In this document: one piece after another, positions 1-8,909 of the stretch
Numbering within the stretch: position 1 is the first letter of the stretch
Layout of the letters: each line of letters opens with the position of its first letter
Source: Liolophura sinensis
Lineage: Eukaryota; Mollusca; Polyplacophora; Chitonida; Chitonidae
NCBI RefSeq assembly: GCF_032854445.1
Contig: NC_088295.1
Span: 47,729,385-47,793,384 of the forward strand
DNA length: 64,000 bases
Direction of reading: 5' to 3'
Program-made: the position numbers and the translations under genes
The notes under the pieces: model-generated
Database searches by the model: none
The model's input: the letters and a program-made list of their open reading frames with translations, nothing else
What the model was told of the DNA's origin: nothing

Positions 1-387
1 ATGCCTACAATATCTTTTCTGTGTTCCATGCATTGCTGAAAACTGTTGACGACTTCCCTGTGACACGTTATCTACTTTATAAAATATTTATATGTTACTA
101 CTTGCATATTCCTTTCGGAACTGGTGTTTTAGGTTGTTTTGGAACACTTTTATGCTGTTATCGAGGTCTGTTGTTTACGAGTGGTATACGAATGTCGGAC
201 TTGAGGCTTAGATTCTACCAATTTATCGTGCAAATCTGTATGTCACATGTAAAAAAGATTCTTGGTAAATTGACAAAGTTCTGTGATTTACCTTGCCTAC
301 TCTGTTTTTTTTTATCCATAAAACTGACCTCCGTGCATACTATAAGAATACAAAATATGCTTTTCAACATGAAATTACAAATAATGA

Positions 388-413
388 ATAAATAAATAAA
401 TAAATAAATAAAT
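388..413 (+). repeat. (AAAT)n microsatellite in receptor gene A intron
   Basis: A run of AAAT units lies about 30 bp before the acceptor of the penultimate receptor exon. The same run is present at about 35691-35718. It may be the tail of a lost SINE, but no SINE body is visible beside it. Confidence 0.8.
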
Positions 414-445
414 AATCTATACCTATGCATTTATCTTTTTTTCAG

Positions 446-1608
446 AGATCCTCCGCCCCCGAATTTCAAGAATTGTATCGCGGTATAATTGATTTTAACA
501 AGTCAGACAGCGAAGTGCTGAGTGCGAATGTAGAGGTTCACAAACGAAAAATTCTGACTGAAAAATATGCTTTCATCTCCACATCTATGAGCATGGAGTC
601 GTTCGTTGCTGAACATTGCGACGTCGTACGCGTCGACAAATTGGCTGAACTTCCATTTGCTTTTCCGCTGCCGAAAGGCTCAGCCTTTACACCTTTTATC
701 TCAAAATGGTGAGACACAGAAAAGGTTACAGTAAAATAATTAATAGTGCTTTTTTGTCTAATTATAAATTTGAAATTGGCAATGAATGAGAAAACATAAG
801 TATCCAGACTGGTTCAAAACTTGATAGTATGTATACGATATAAGAATTTCAAAAATGTGGTACTATACTTTTAGTGCCTGATCAGGCGCTTTAGTGTGTG
901 ATAGATTCTTTGGAGTCTCAATCTGCAGGATACATACTTAATTTAGTCTTACAATCTGACACCCGTCAAAAGTAGAATGTATACAGGTCCTTCTATGCAG
1001 AAAGAATTTTCACTGGCCAATTAAGTCGACGATAATTAACCAAAATTAAAAGCATGTCTTTCGGGCCCTCTCTCCCGCCTTCCAAATGGGCAATAAGGAG
1101 AGTTTGCTTAGTGAAAACGCAGAAAAAAAATCATTTTGCTCCGAAATTTTAGAACATCCCCCAAAATTTAATGCGATCATGTTCTCAGGCATATACTTTT
1201 CTATATTTCTGTATGAAAGTCTGTATGGACGCCTTGTGTATATGGAAGCCTTTTGTATGGAAGCCTCCATTGTGAAGCGTACCACTCATATAGTTCTCTC
1301 TGCACAGTATTTCACCGGTATTTCATTTCATTTGTTTTATTTTCTGCCCTAGGATAAGAAACTTCCACGAAAACGGACAGATTGAGCGATGGAAACGCAA
1401 ATGGATTCCAAAGCGCAATTGTACAGTTGCAAAGACGAAGTCTGAAGTCTTAACCATGGTGGATGTGCAAAGTCTGTTTGTTGTTGTGGCTTCTGGCAGT
1501 GTGTTGTCTTTGATTGTGCTAATGTTTGAGCAGATTTCCTTCCGCTTCCTGAAGCGGAGAGACCTTAAGAAAACGAAGAAATATGTAACATGCCAACGAA
1601 CCCTTTGA
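446..1608 (+). CDS. Ionotropic glutamate receptor-like gene A, last two exons
   Basis: Two exons end a receptor gene whose body lies upstream of the window. Exon 446-708 follows a clean acceptor (pyrimidine tract plus CAG) and ends at a GTGAGA donor in phase 2. Exon 1353-1608 follows CCCTAG and ends in TGA. Together they encode the S2 ligand-binding lobe and the last membrane helix (M4, around VDVQSLFVVVASGSVL), followed by a basic cytoplasmic tail. Motifs include the S2 core YAFIST and two cysteines placed like the conserved S2 disulfide pair of glutamate receptors. The matching exons of gene B (35749-36011 and 36656-36911) look identical. AATAAA signals at 2294 and 3251 are candidate polyadenylation sites. 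Being the third receptor in the array, it shows that the array extends upstream. Confidence 0.88.
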
Positions 1609-3611
1609 GTTTGTGAGTCGTATGTAAGATAAAATTAAGAACTACACAGTCATTCTTCCCCATATTTTACCGGAAATTAATATGTGACGTTTAGCGAATA
1701 ATTTTTTTTGTCTATAATCAGCTATTTCTTCGACGCTTGTTGTCTTGAGTGTAACGTCTGAACAATACGAAATGAGACTGAAACCGAATCTAATGTTTAT
1801 TTAAAATTATTGAATAGCTTTCACGATATATATGTTTCATTCTCTGTTTTGCTTCCCGACCAGCACATTCTATGTGTAATATACTATAGTACATTAGCCT
1901 TCAGAAGCACTAAAGTATATTAGGAAACATCATTTTATGTAACAACACGGTGTATGAGGAAATATAAAATCCTCAAACAAGGCTGTGCATTGTTGGTTCC
2001 GCTTTCCATGGAAATGTTCAGTGTTTGCCGTCAATACTTGCATGTCGGTATTGTGTCTCGCAAGAGAGTGCGATACCTTTGATGACATTCTGTCAATATT
2101 TGAAACCAGCACAAACATATGCGAGTGCTGTTTGTTTTACGTTATTATCACATCTGTAAATCTTTTGTAAACGTGTATGTCCGGGTTGTGTTTTCGACAA
2201 AAACACCAGTAGTGGGCTTTTTTTTTTTGCCATGTAATGAAGATCGGCTCAACGTATATTCGAGAAAACCGTCAACTATTGCTTTTCCGTTGTAATAAAA
2301 CGGTTTCCTGGTTCAAACATGTTATTCTCTCCTCGACACACTAAAAACATTCATCTGTTAATTTTAACAGAAAGTCTGTTGTCTTGAGTGATGCTAGAAT
2401 GCATTCCGTTTTGCAGAAGATTGTTCTGTTAGTTACAACATATATGTAGCTTAATTTAACATAAAAATTCTATTAGACTAACAGAGTATTATGCCATAAT
2501 AACAAAATACATTCTAGCATCACAATTTCTGTTAAAATTAACAGATACATTTTTTGCAATGTGTTGCTAAAATATACCGCCGAAGCGACGTTAGAACATG
2601 ATCATTCATTTATTCCTTCATGCTAAAAAAATGGTCTTGTTAAACGTCAGCATTGTCCTTTCTTGACATGGCTAACCTTGACAGAGGAGATTCTTAGGAG
2701 GTCATGAGATGTGCCATACCAGACACACCAAAAACATTCGCGTCACTCGTACCTCACGCACACATGATTAAAGGGCAAACCACAGTTCTGGTGACGATAA
2801 CATGACGGCGCGTTCCACTGACTTTCACAATGTGTGTAATTTTGTTTATTTTATGCTGTGGTTGCATATAGCGGTTATGCAACATTACAAAGTTTAAACT
2901 TAATGTTTTTTAAACTTCATGTGGGAAGATTTCCACAGCTTTAGTTTTTCTTTTTTTTTTTTTTTTTACATTATTACCTCTTTAGTTCAGGACCTGTAAC
3001 ATGCCTGTTAAATGCTGATTTGTCATTACTTTTATAGTACCATACATTGCATTATCCTTTACTCCAATTGCTAACGTTTCTAGAATGGGCTATTAACCAA
3101 GAATTGTTGGATTCATGTTAGACTTAAGTACAAATTTGTTTCCTTTTGTTTTGTTTTTTCCTAGGCAACATTGTCATTTCCTTCTCTCTCTGAGCAGCAT
3201 CGGTCTGTCAAAGACATATAGTTTTATTCTTGGTCATAGTGCAGAGTTCAAATAAACCTGTTTCAACAATCTAAAATAATTTCGACTTTGGATCAGATTT
3301 ATGTTTGGTTAAAGAATTATGTCTAAGATTTGCTTTGTGGGTTTGCTCCTGTAAATAGTTCAGACGATCATCAGCGTGGAGTCTGGCTGATTGACGGCTG
3401 TAATGCCCGCCTTAGGACTGTGGGCGGACCAAGAAGACTACTGTCTTTTTTTCAGTATATATTTATATTTGATAATCAGTATATATTTATCTTTCAATGA
3501 TTCAGAACGAATGCTTCACTACAAATCTCTTGTAAGGATTCAGGCTCTAAGGCTCAGTTCTGATATTAATAGTAATTATACAAGTAGTACCAGATACTAT
3601 CTATAGTATAC
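1609..3611. other. 3' UTR and spacer of receptor gene A; no further gene seen
   Basis: No open frame here has splice sites or motif support. The stretch holds candidate polyadenylation signals (AATAAA at 2294 and 3251), a foldback MITE (2338-2566) and a T-rich run near 2950. The equivalent region in unit 2 is 36912-38914 and differs by only a few bases. Confidence 0.6.
2338..2566. mobile_element. MITE-like foldback element, unit 1
   Basis: The ends are inverted copies of one another. The left arm carries ATCTGTTAATTTTAACAGAA, then TGATGCTAGAATG further in; the right arm carries the reverse complement of both blocks in mirror order. Each arm also contains its own small palindrome (CTGTTAA-TT-TTAACAG), so four 7-bp half-sites are arranged symmetrically. 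The interior is AT-rich and non-coding. Size and structure fit a non-autonomous DNA transposon; the superfamily is not clear and no target-site duplication was confirmed. Confidence 0.75.
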
Positions 3612-3832
3612 ATGGCTCAGTTGGTTAGCGCGCTTGCGCAGCGTAATGACTCAGGAGTCTCTCACCAATGCGGTTGCTGTGAGTTCAAGTCCAGCTCATG
3701 CTGGTTTCCTCTCCGGCCGTACGTGGGAAGGTCTGTTAGCAACCTGCGGATGATCGTGGGTTTCCCCGGGCTATGCCCGGTTCCCACCCACCATAATGCT
3801 GACCGCCGTCGTATAAGTGAAATATTACCATA
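3612..3832 (+). mobile_element. tRNA-derived SINE, unit 1
   Basis: The head has tRNA-like polymerase III promoter boxes: an A-box-like TGGCTCAGTTGGTTAGCGCG and a B-box-like GAGTTCAAGTCC. The core after it (GCGGATGATCGTGGGTTTC ... CCACCATAATGCTGACCGCC ... GTATAAGTGAAATA) recurs in at least three other places in this window. That core type is widespread in molluscan SINEs (recalled knowledge). The A/T-rich 3' tail is worn. The element is non-coding despite a fortuitous open frame. Confidence 0.85.
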
Positions 3833-4423
3833 GCTGTTTGGCGTAGTCCAAAATAGCTTATGTTGTCGAAGGGAGATAACTGTTGTATCTGAATGAAATT
3901 AGAGGTATTCCCCTTGTTCCGTAGCAGAACTGAGAGTTATGACCATTGTCAATATACCGAAAGGCTTTCAATGCGTAAGTCCTTTTCTAAATGAACGAAC
4001 AGGGATAGGGTTGTGTGTTAAATTAGGGGATATTATCTCCAGAAATATGACAGTGTTTACCAAAATCTCCAAATAATAAAGTATTGTTTACAAAGCATCT
4101 TTACCGTTCTGTCGTTGTAAGAGAAAAAATTTAACGGATGGGTTCTGAAAGGTTATGAATTTGGTGGATAAGTTTTGATTTATGTCATATCTTGCAGTTC
4201 AGCAACATGTTAGGCAAAATGGCGGACCATGTTTTCACGTACTCTTTCTGTGTGTGAGAAGTTGTAAGTTGTTAATTGTGAGGTATAAAATTGCATGTTG
4301 GGTCAGGAGAATGCCGAAATCCAAAAGCAAATCGAAGAGTGCAGCTCCCTCGGGTTCTGTTGCGTCCAAAAGACGTAAAGCACCCCACCCCAGTGTGAAG
4401 GAAGTCACGATGATGTAGGCCTA

Positions 4424-5335
4424 GTGGATCATGGACAGGAAACATCCTGTTATGATGGGATGGTCCAGAGGGACATATGTCAAAGTTTATGCCAAACTGC
4501 CAGTCCCACCCAGGCCCCTGAGCTTGAAACAGGTGATACAAACAACCCTGTTAGTGTCATGTCCTGTAACGCACCTAGTTTGGGATTACATGTGTCGAAT
4601 CAAACTAGACAAAAAATCATTGAGGGTCAATTTGTAGATTTGGCCGCTCTACTTCCGTCCAGCACGGACACACAAAATGAGAGGCGTTTGTCTTTAAATG
4701 ATAATGGTGAAATTGTCTCCAAGGAAGTCCAGTCCAAATCTATCGACACATTAGACAAATGGGTAGATGCTTTTCTCATTTACATGGATATTTATATCAG
4801 TGCGCACCCAATAGCTACGCGTAGTATGCAGAAATACATTTACACAATTCGATTAAATGCAAAGAGGGAAGCTATAGTATGGAAAGAGTATGATGTATAA
4901 TACAGGCTAAGAAAGGGAGGTAACCCATCCACTTCGTGGGGAGAGGTTGACATTGAGCTGTGGCTTCTTTACATGGGTTCTAACAGTGGAAGAGCTGTTT
5001 CTCATACTTACAAGCAGGGCAGCAGTCAGAGCAAATGCTATGACTACAACTTAGAAGGCACATGTTTTAAGCATCCTTGTCAATATTTGCATTTGTGCAT
5101 ACGCTGTGGAGGTGACCATCCAATTTCAATGTGCAACATGCAAAAATCATTTCTCCCTCAGCAACAGCCCTTTCTTGGCGAAAGAAGGACTTCACTCCAG
5201 TTTCTCGCTAATACTAGACAAACATTCAACACAAACCGGTGCACCTATACCAACCCCAGAGCACGAAACCCATCCCACACCCCCAGATATATGGGCTTTA
5301 GGCCGAACCCCAGTCAACCTGGAGGCTTTAGGTAA
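4424..5335 (+). pseudogene. DIRS gag-like protein, broken
   Basis: This is a frame with one internal stop (TAA near 4898). The C-terminal half has a CCCH zinc finger (C-x8-C-x4-C-x3-H, starting CYDYNLEGTC) followed directly by a knuckle-like CIRCGGDHPISMC, suited to binding the element's RNA. The upstream part, from about 4219, starts with ATGGCGGAC in a strong initiation context but is interrupted within 13 codons. A lysine/serine-rich stretch near 4316 may be a second initiation region. Assignment rests on the zinc-finger pair and position before the RT; there is no capsid motif I can name. Confidence 0.6.
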
Positions 5336-6135
5336 ACATCTAGCATTGTATCCTGATAGAGAAGCAGCTCGATCACTTTCTGAGGGGTTTCGTTTCGGCT
5401 TTCGTTTACATTATCATGGCCCTCGGCTTTTTACAGAATCGAGAAACCTCATTTGAGCTCTTGAACATGAGTCTGAATTATGGGAAAAGATGCAGAAAGA
5501 GGTAAACTTGGGTAGAATATCTGGGCCTTTCTCGCAGCGTCCGATATCAAACTTGAGAGTGTCTCCAATTGGGTTGATTCCTAAATCGGACGGGGGCTGG
5601 AGGCTCATTACTCACCTTTCATTTCCATCTTCAGACAGTATTAATAATTTTATAGATCCAGAAATGTGTTCTGTAAATTACACATTTGACAAGGTTTTAG
5701 AAATGATAGCTGGGTTAGGTTGTGGGGAACAGATTGGTAAAATGGATGTCAAATCTGCCTTTAGGTTACTACCCGTTTATCCGGGAGATTTTGATTTACT
5801 CGGCACGAAGTTCCAGGGTAACTATTTCATCGACAAATGTTTGCCAATGGGTGGTGCCATTTCGTGTCGGGTTTTTGAAATATTTTCATCTTTCTTACAC
5901 TGGCTAACGGCACATACCACAAAATGAAAACACCATTGATCACTACCTAGATGATTTTATTTTTGCTGGAGCTGCAGGTACGAATATATGTGAAAATATC
6001 ATGTCAACATTTGAAAGACTGTGTTCTGAATTAGGAGTCCCTTTAGCTTCCGAAAAGACAGTTAGTCCTTCAACAACTTTCACATTTCCTTGGGTTCGAA
6101 ATTGACACTGTTCAAATGCTTGTGCGAATTCCTGC
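5270..6135 (+). pseudogene. DIRS reverse transcriptase, broken
   Basis: The pol frame overlaps gag and is visible from about 5270 (SLSEGFRFGFRLHYHGPR region). A TGA interrupts it at 5454-5456, and it reopens with SPIGLIPKSDGGWRLITHL and KMDVKSAFRLLPV, two classic RT blocks. The catalytic YLDDF lies at 5944-5958 but in a different frame from the upstream blocks, so a frameshift near 5925 disrupts the enzyme. Another shift follows near 6090. The block spacing fits the DIRS/Ngaro RT family. Confidence 0.8.
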
Positions 6136-6338
6136 CAAACAAACGTGAGGAATTGTCAAGCCTTTTGGGTGAATTTTTAACTCGTAAGAAAGTAACCTTA
6201 CGTGAAATGCAAAGAAACTAAATTTCTTTTGCAAAGCCATTCGGCCAGGTAGAGCATTCATTAGACGTTTTCATGACGCCACAAGTCGAGTGAGTAAACT
6301 ACCATTTTATTCGAACTGGCGAAGAGTTTCGTTCCGAC

Positions 6339-6950
6339 ATGCAGATGTGGTCACATTTTCTGGACCACTTTAATAGAACAGTGTATTTTTCGAGTGATGT
6401 TTGGTCGTCTGAATCGGTTCTGAAATTGTATACTGACAGTGCCGGGTCTACTGAATTAGGATGTGGGGCAATTTTTCATGAAGACTGGGTATTTTACCCA
6501 TGGCCAGCTGCTTGGGCTGAGATGGAAGTTACGTGTGATATAACTTTTCTCGAACTCGTCCCAGTCATTTTAGCTATTATGATATGGGGTAGCAAGTTAT
6601 CGAACAAGAAGGTGCTGCTAAATATCGATAACGAAGCCCTGGTTGTAATCCTGAACAAACAAACATCTAAATCTAGACGTGTCATGGGGCTAGTAAGGCC
6701 CTTTGTTCTGAATACAATGCTTCACAACATAACATTTAAAGAGGTGCATATTGCTGGTCAAGTTAATTTAACGGCCGACGCAATTTCTCCTAAACAGTGG
6801 GACAGATTCAGAGAAGTGTCCCCTTCAGCCCATGTATCACCAGAGCCGGTCCAAGTCGAGTTCCATACTCCGATCTCCAGCATGAAGTTGACAGACTCCT
6901 CCGAGCAGCAGTCTCAAAAAATTCACACGCAACCCAAAGAACTGGTTTAG
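6339..6950 (+). pseudogene. DIRS RNase H domain
   Basis: A 203-codon open stretch carries LYTDSAGSTELGCGAIF (first catalytic Asp region), an ELVPVILAI segment (catalytic Glu), NIDNEALV (second Asp) and HIAGQVNLTADAIS (final Asp region). This order is that of the RNase H joined to RT in DIRS elements, where it degrades the RNA strand of the hybrid. It is the best-preserved part of the element. The two copies differ by a Lys/Arg change (AAACAAACA versus AACAGACAA near 6656 and 41959). Confidence 0.85.
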
Positions 6951-7195
6951 CTTCTTATTTTCAATTTTGTGTACAAGTAGACATCCAAAATGTTTGGCCT
7001 CCTCAGCCGCAGTTCATTGTTTCATACATAGCTCATTTGTTAATACGAGGTCTAACTTACTCTACAGGAAGGTCGTACTTATCTGCGGTCTCGTACAGAT
7101 GTAAGTTAGAAGGGCAAGTTGATTACACATCAGATTTTGTGGTCTCCAAATTAATGCAGGGAATGAAACGTATAATAATAATAAACGTATTCTGA
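6797..7195 (+). pseudogene. DIRS tyrosine recombinase, N-terminal part only
   Basis: A frame overlapping the end of RNase H encodes a core-binding (SAM-like) segment: EVDRLLRAAVSKNSHATQ, a Y-F-x-F motif, HLLIRGLTYSTGRSYLSAV, then SKLMQGMKR. It then ends, with none of the catalytic Arg-His-Arg-Tyr residues, so it cannot recombine DNA. In unit 1 the sequence near 6998 reads TGGCCTCCTCAGCCG and keeps the frame open; unit 2 reads TGGCCTCAGTTCAGCCG and shifts frame. Confidence 0.75.
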
Positions 7196-7246
7196 GATAA
7201 TCTGGAGTACGTCGTAAAACACATGTCAAATAAGTAAATAAATATC
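7190..7246 (+). mobile_element. SINE 3' tail fragment fused to DIRS end, unit 1
   Basis: The sequence GGAGTACGTCGTAAAACAC followed by AAATAAGTAAATAAATA matches the 3' tail of the SINE family seen whole-tailed at 31546-31711 (GAGTACGGCGTAAAACACC plus (AAAT)n). No SINE head or core is present, so the retrotransposon was cut and joined to, or interrupted by, a SINE remnant. Confidence 0.6.
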
Positions 7247-7532
7247 TATAGTATATATTGTCTATCAAATAGTCAGTGTTATCAATATTGCACTGCTTGA
7301 TTATTTAGAATGAAATAAATCTAAAAAAAAGTAAGGCTCATCAGATGGATAGGTGAAAACTAGGTATACAAATACTTTCATTTATTTATTTATTTATTTA
7401 ATTTTTTTAGATTTTTTGGAGGAGAGTTAAATACAACCAAATGTTTGAATTCTATGTACAGTGAGTTTTATGAACCATAGGCAATTAACGGCATGTTGTT
7501 CAGGTAATCTGATGTCAAAAGAAGTTTTCTAG

Positions 7533-7614
<82 letters not shown>

Positions 7615-8222
7615 GGATTGTTTTGTCTGTGGGCTGTAGGACATGTTTTCTGTAATTTCTGAAAAATATCTTGTGAAAGCTAATTGTGGGGGATCTTTAC
7701 ACTCACAGCGGTGCATATTTTTGATTTATCAAAAAAAAAGCTTGTCCATGTGTCTGTTGGACCATAGTGTGTCATTTTGTAATTGCTTTTCGTTTGTGCA
7801 TGTATTACAGGCGTTGTTGCCCAACTCACAGGTCAAAATATTTATTTTGACTTATTTACTGGACTTGCCTGTTGGATAAACTTTTTTTCCCCAATGCTAT
7901 ACACAACTGGTCTGGACTACCACAGTGAATCTACCTTTGCTGCCCGCACACAAACTTAACCCTTGTCACAATAAGGGAATATTTCTCCCGAGTACTGAAG
8001 TCTTATTTTCAGCCAAGAAAAAGATGTTTTTGAATTTAGAGGGTAATAGAATTTGGTTTTCACCCAGATATAATTCTTGAGGAGACTTTGCTAGGATAAT
8101 TCATAACCATTGAAATGAAATGTTTCATGATCGACAAAACCTTTCATCTTTGCCTGTTAAATCGGCTTCATACCATAACTAATTTTGTTCCAGTTATTCT
8201 CATTGTGAATTTCTTTTTACAG
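7247..8222. other. Spacer between DIRS remnant and captured exon; no gene seen
   Basis: This holds a (TTTA)n run near 7377, a long (TA)n microsatellite at about 7534-7611 and otherwise unremarkable AT-rich sequence. Open frames here lack splice sites or motifs. The unit 2 equivalent is 42551-43526; its (TTTA)n/T run and its (TA)n tract differ in length, as expected for slippage. Confidence 0.6.
7534..7611. repeat. (TA)n microsatellite, unit 1
   Basis: An almost pure run of TA dinucleotides of about 78 bp. The unit 2 counterpart at 42842-42914 is a little shorter and its first bases differ. Confidence 0.95.
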
Positions 8223-8723
8223 ATCTTCCTAGTATTGGTGCCAGTCTTTCTGCAGCAGCATCTAAGGAACCACAGGCCACTGCAGCTGCAGGAGGTGGCG
8301 GAGGATGAGCACTAGACGCAGACGCTGACTTGGAAGCGAGGCTGGAGAATTTGAGAAAAAAGTGATGATCAGGGGAGATAATACAGTGCTGTTTGTATAT
8401 ATTGGATTTCCCTGTACACATCATGACGGACAACAATGGGCTCTTTTGTATACTGTATAGTGACATCTACTTGTAAGTCATGCTGGACTACATATGTTGT
8501 GTTAAAGGCAGAGGTACAGATGTACAGCAAAGCCTTACCTATAGTTCTGCTTCCTGGCTACGTGTGTAACCTTGTAACCCGTAATTCTCAGACATGATTT
8601 TTATTCGCTTTTTAGCGGAATTCCGCTTTTTCTTTGTTCAGTTTCGATTAATTTACCTGTTTTCCGTTTTTTTTTCTGTGTAGTAACATTTTGTAAAGTT
8701 CCGATTTATTTCCTCAAAATAAA
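8223..8723 (+). pseudogene. Orphan 3'-terminal exon with poly(A) signal, unit 1
   Basis: A good acceptor (TTTCTTTTTACAG) is followed by an alanine/glycine-rich frame that reads LPSIGASLSAAASK and ends in a Gly run and TGA at 8306-8308. About 410 bp of untranslated sequence then runs to a clean AATAAA at 8718-8723. This looks like the last exon and 3' UTR of a transcript, but I find no upstream exon in phase. It could be a relic of a host gene or the end of another transposon gene. Unit 2 has the same exon at 43527-44028. Confidence 0.4.
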
Positions 8724-8909
8724 GTCGAAGATTCTGTCAATTTGCCGATGCATGGCTACCGAAATCTGGCATTGCCGGAAGTTATAATGTTATCTGAATG
8801 GAGTCTATTGTCTAGTCAGATCGTGTGTTTCATTAAGCCGAACTGTTTCAACCAATCGGGAACAAGATACCATTATTCGACGGCAGAAGCAGAGCCAGCC
8901 TGGTCAAAA

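Larger units (their letters stand above)
4182..7195 (+). mobile_element. Degenerate DIRS-like tyrosine-recombinase retrotransposon, unit 1
   Basis: In order this contains a gag-like zinc-finger frame, a reverse transcriptase with a YLDDF active site, an RNase H domain and the N-terminal part of a tyrosine recombinase. That order, RT-RNase H-tyrosine recombinase with overlapping frames, characterises DIRS-type elements, which integrate with a recombinase and not a DDE integrase. The copy is dead: stops interrupt gag (near 4898) and pol (near 5454), frames shift near 5925 and between about 6090 and 6330, and the recombinase stops before its catalytic R-H-R-Y region. Inverted or split terminal repeats are not recognisable. 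The 3' side abuts a SINE tail. Confidence 0.85.

Noticed and set aside
3612-3833. Open frame across the SINE
   Set aside because: The sequence is a tRNA-derived SINE; the frame is fortuitous.
4182-7195. Endogenous virus
   Set aside because: RT-RNase H followed by a tyrosine recombinase, with no DDE integrase or envelope, indicates a DIRS-type retrotransposon.
7468-7716. Minus-strand open frame rich in Tyr-Ile
   Set aside because: Most of it is translation of the (TA)n microsatellite.
8742-8909. Upstream start for the transposase at 8742
   Set aside because: The same frame is open upstream, but the ATGGCGGCA at 8910 has the stronger context and begins just before the conserved zinc-finger region.
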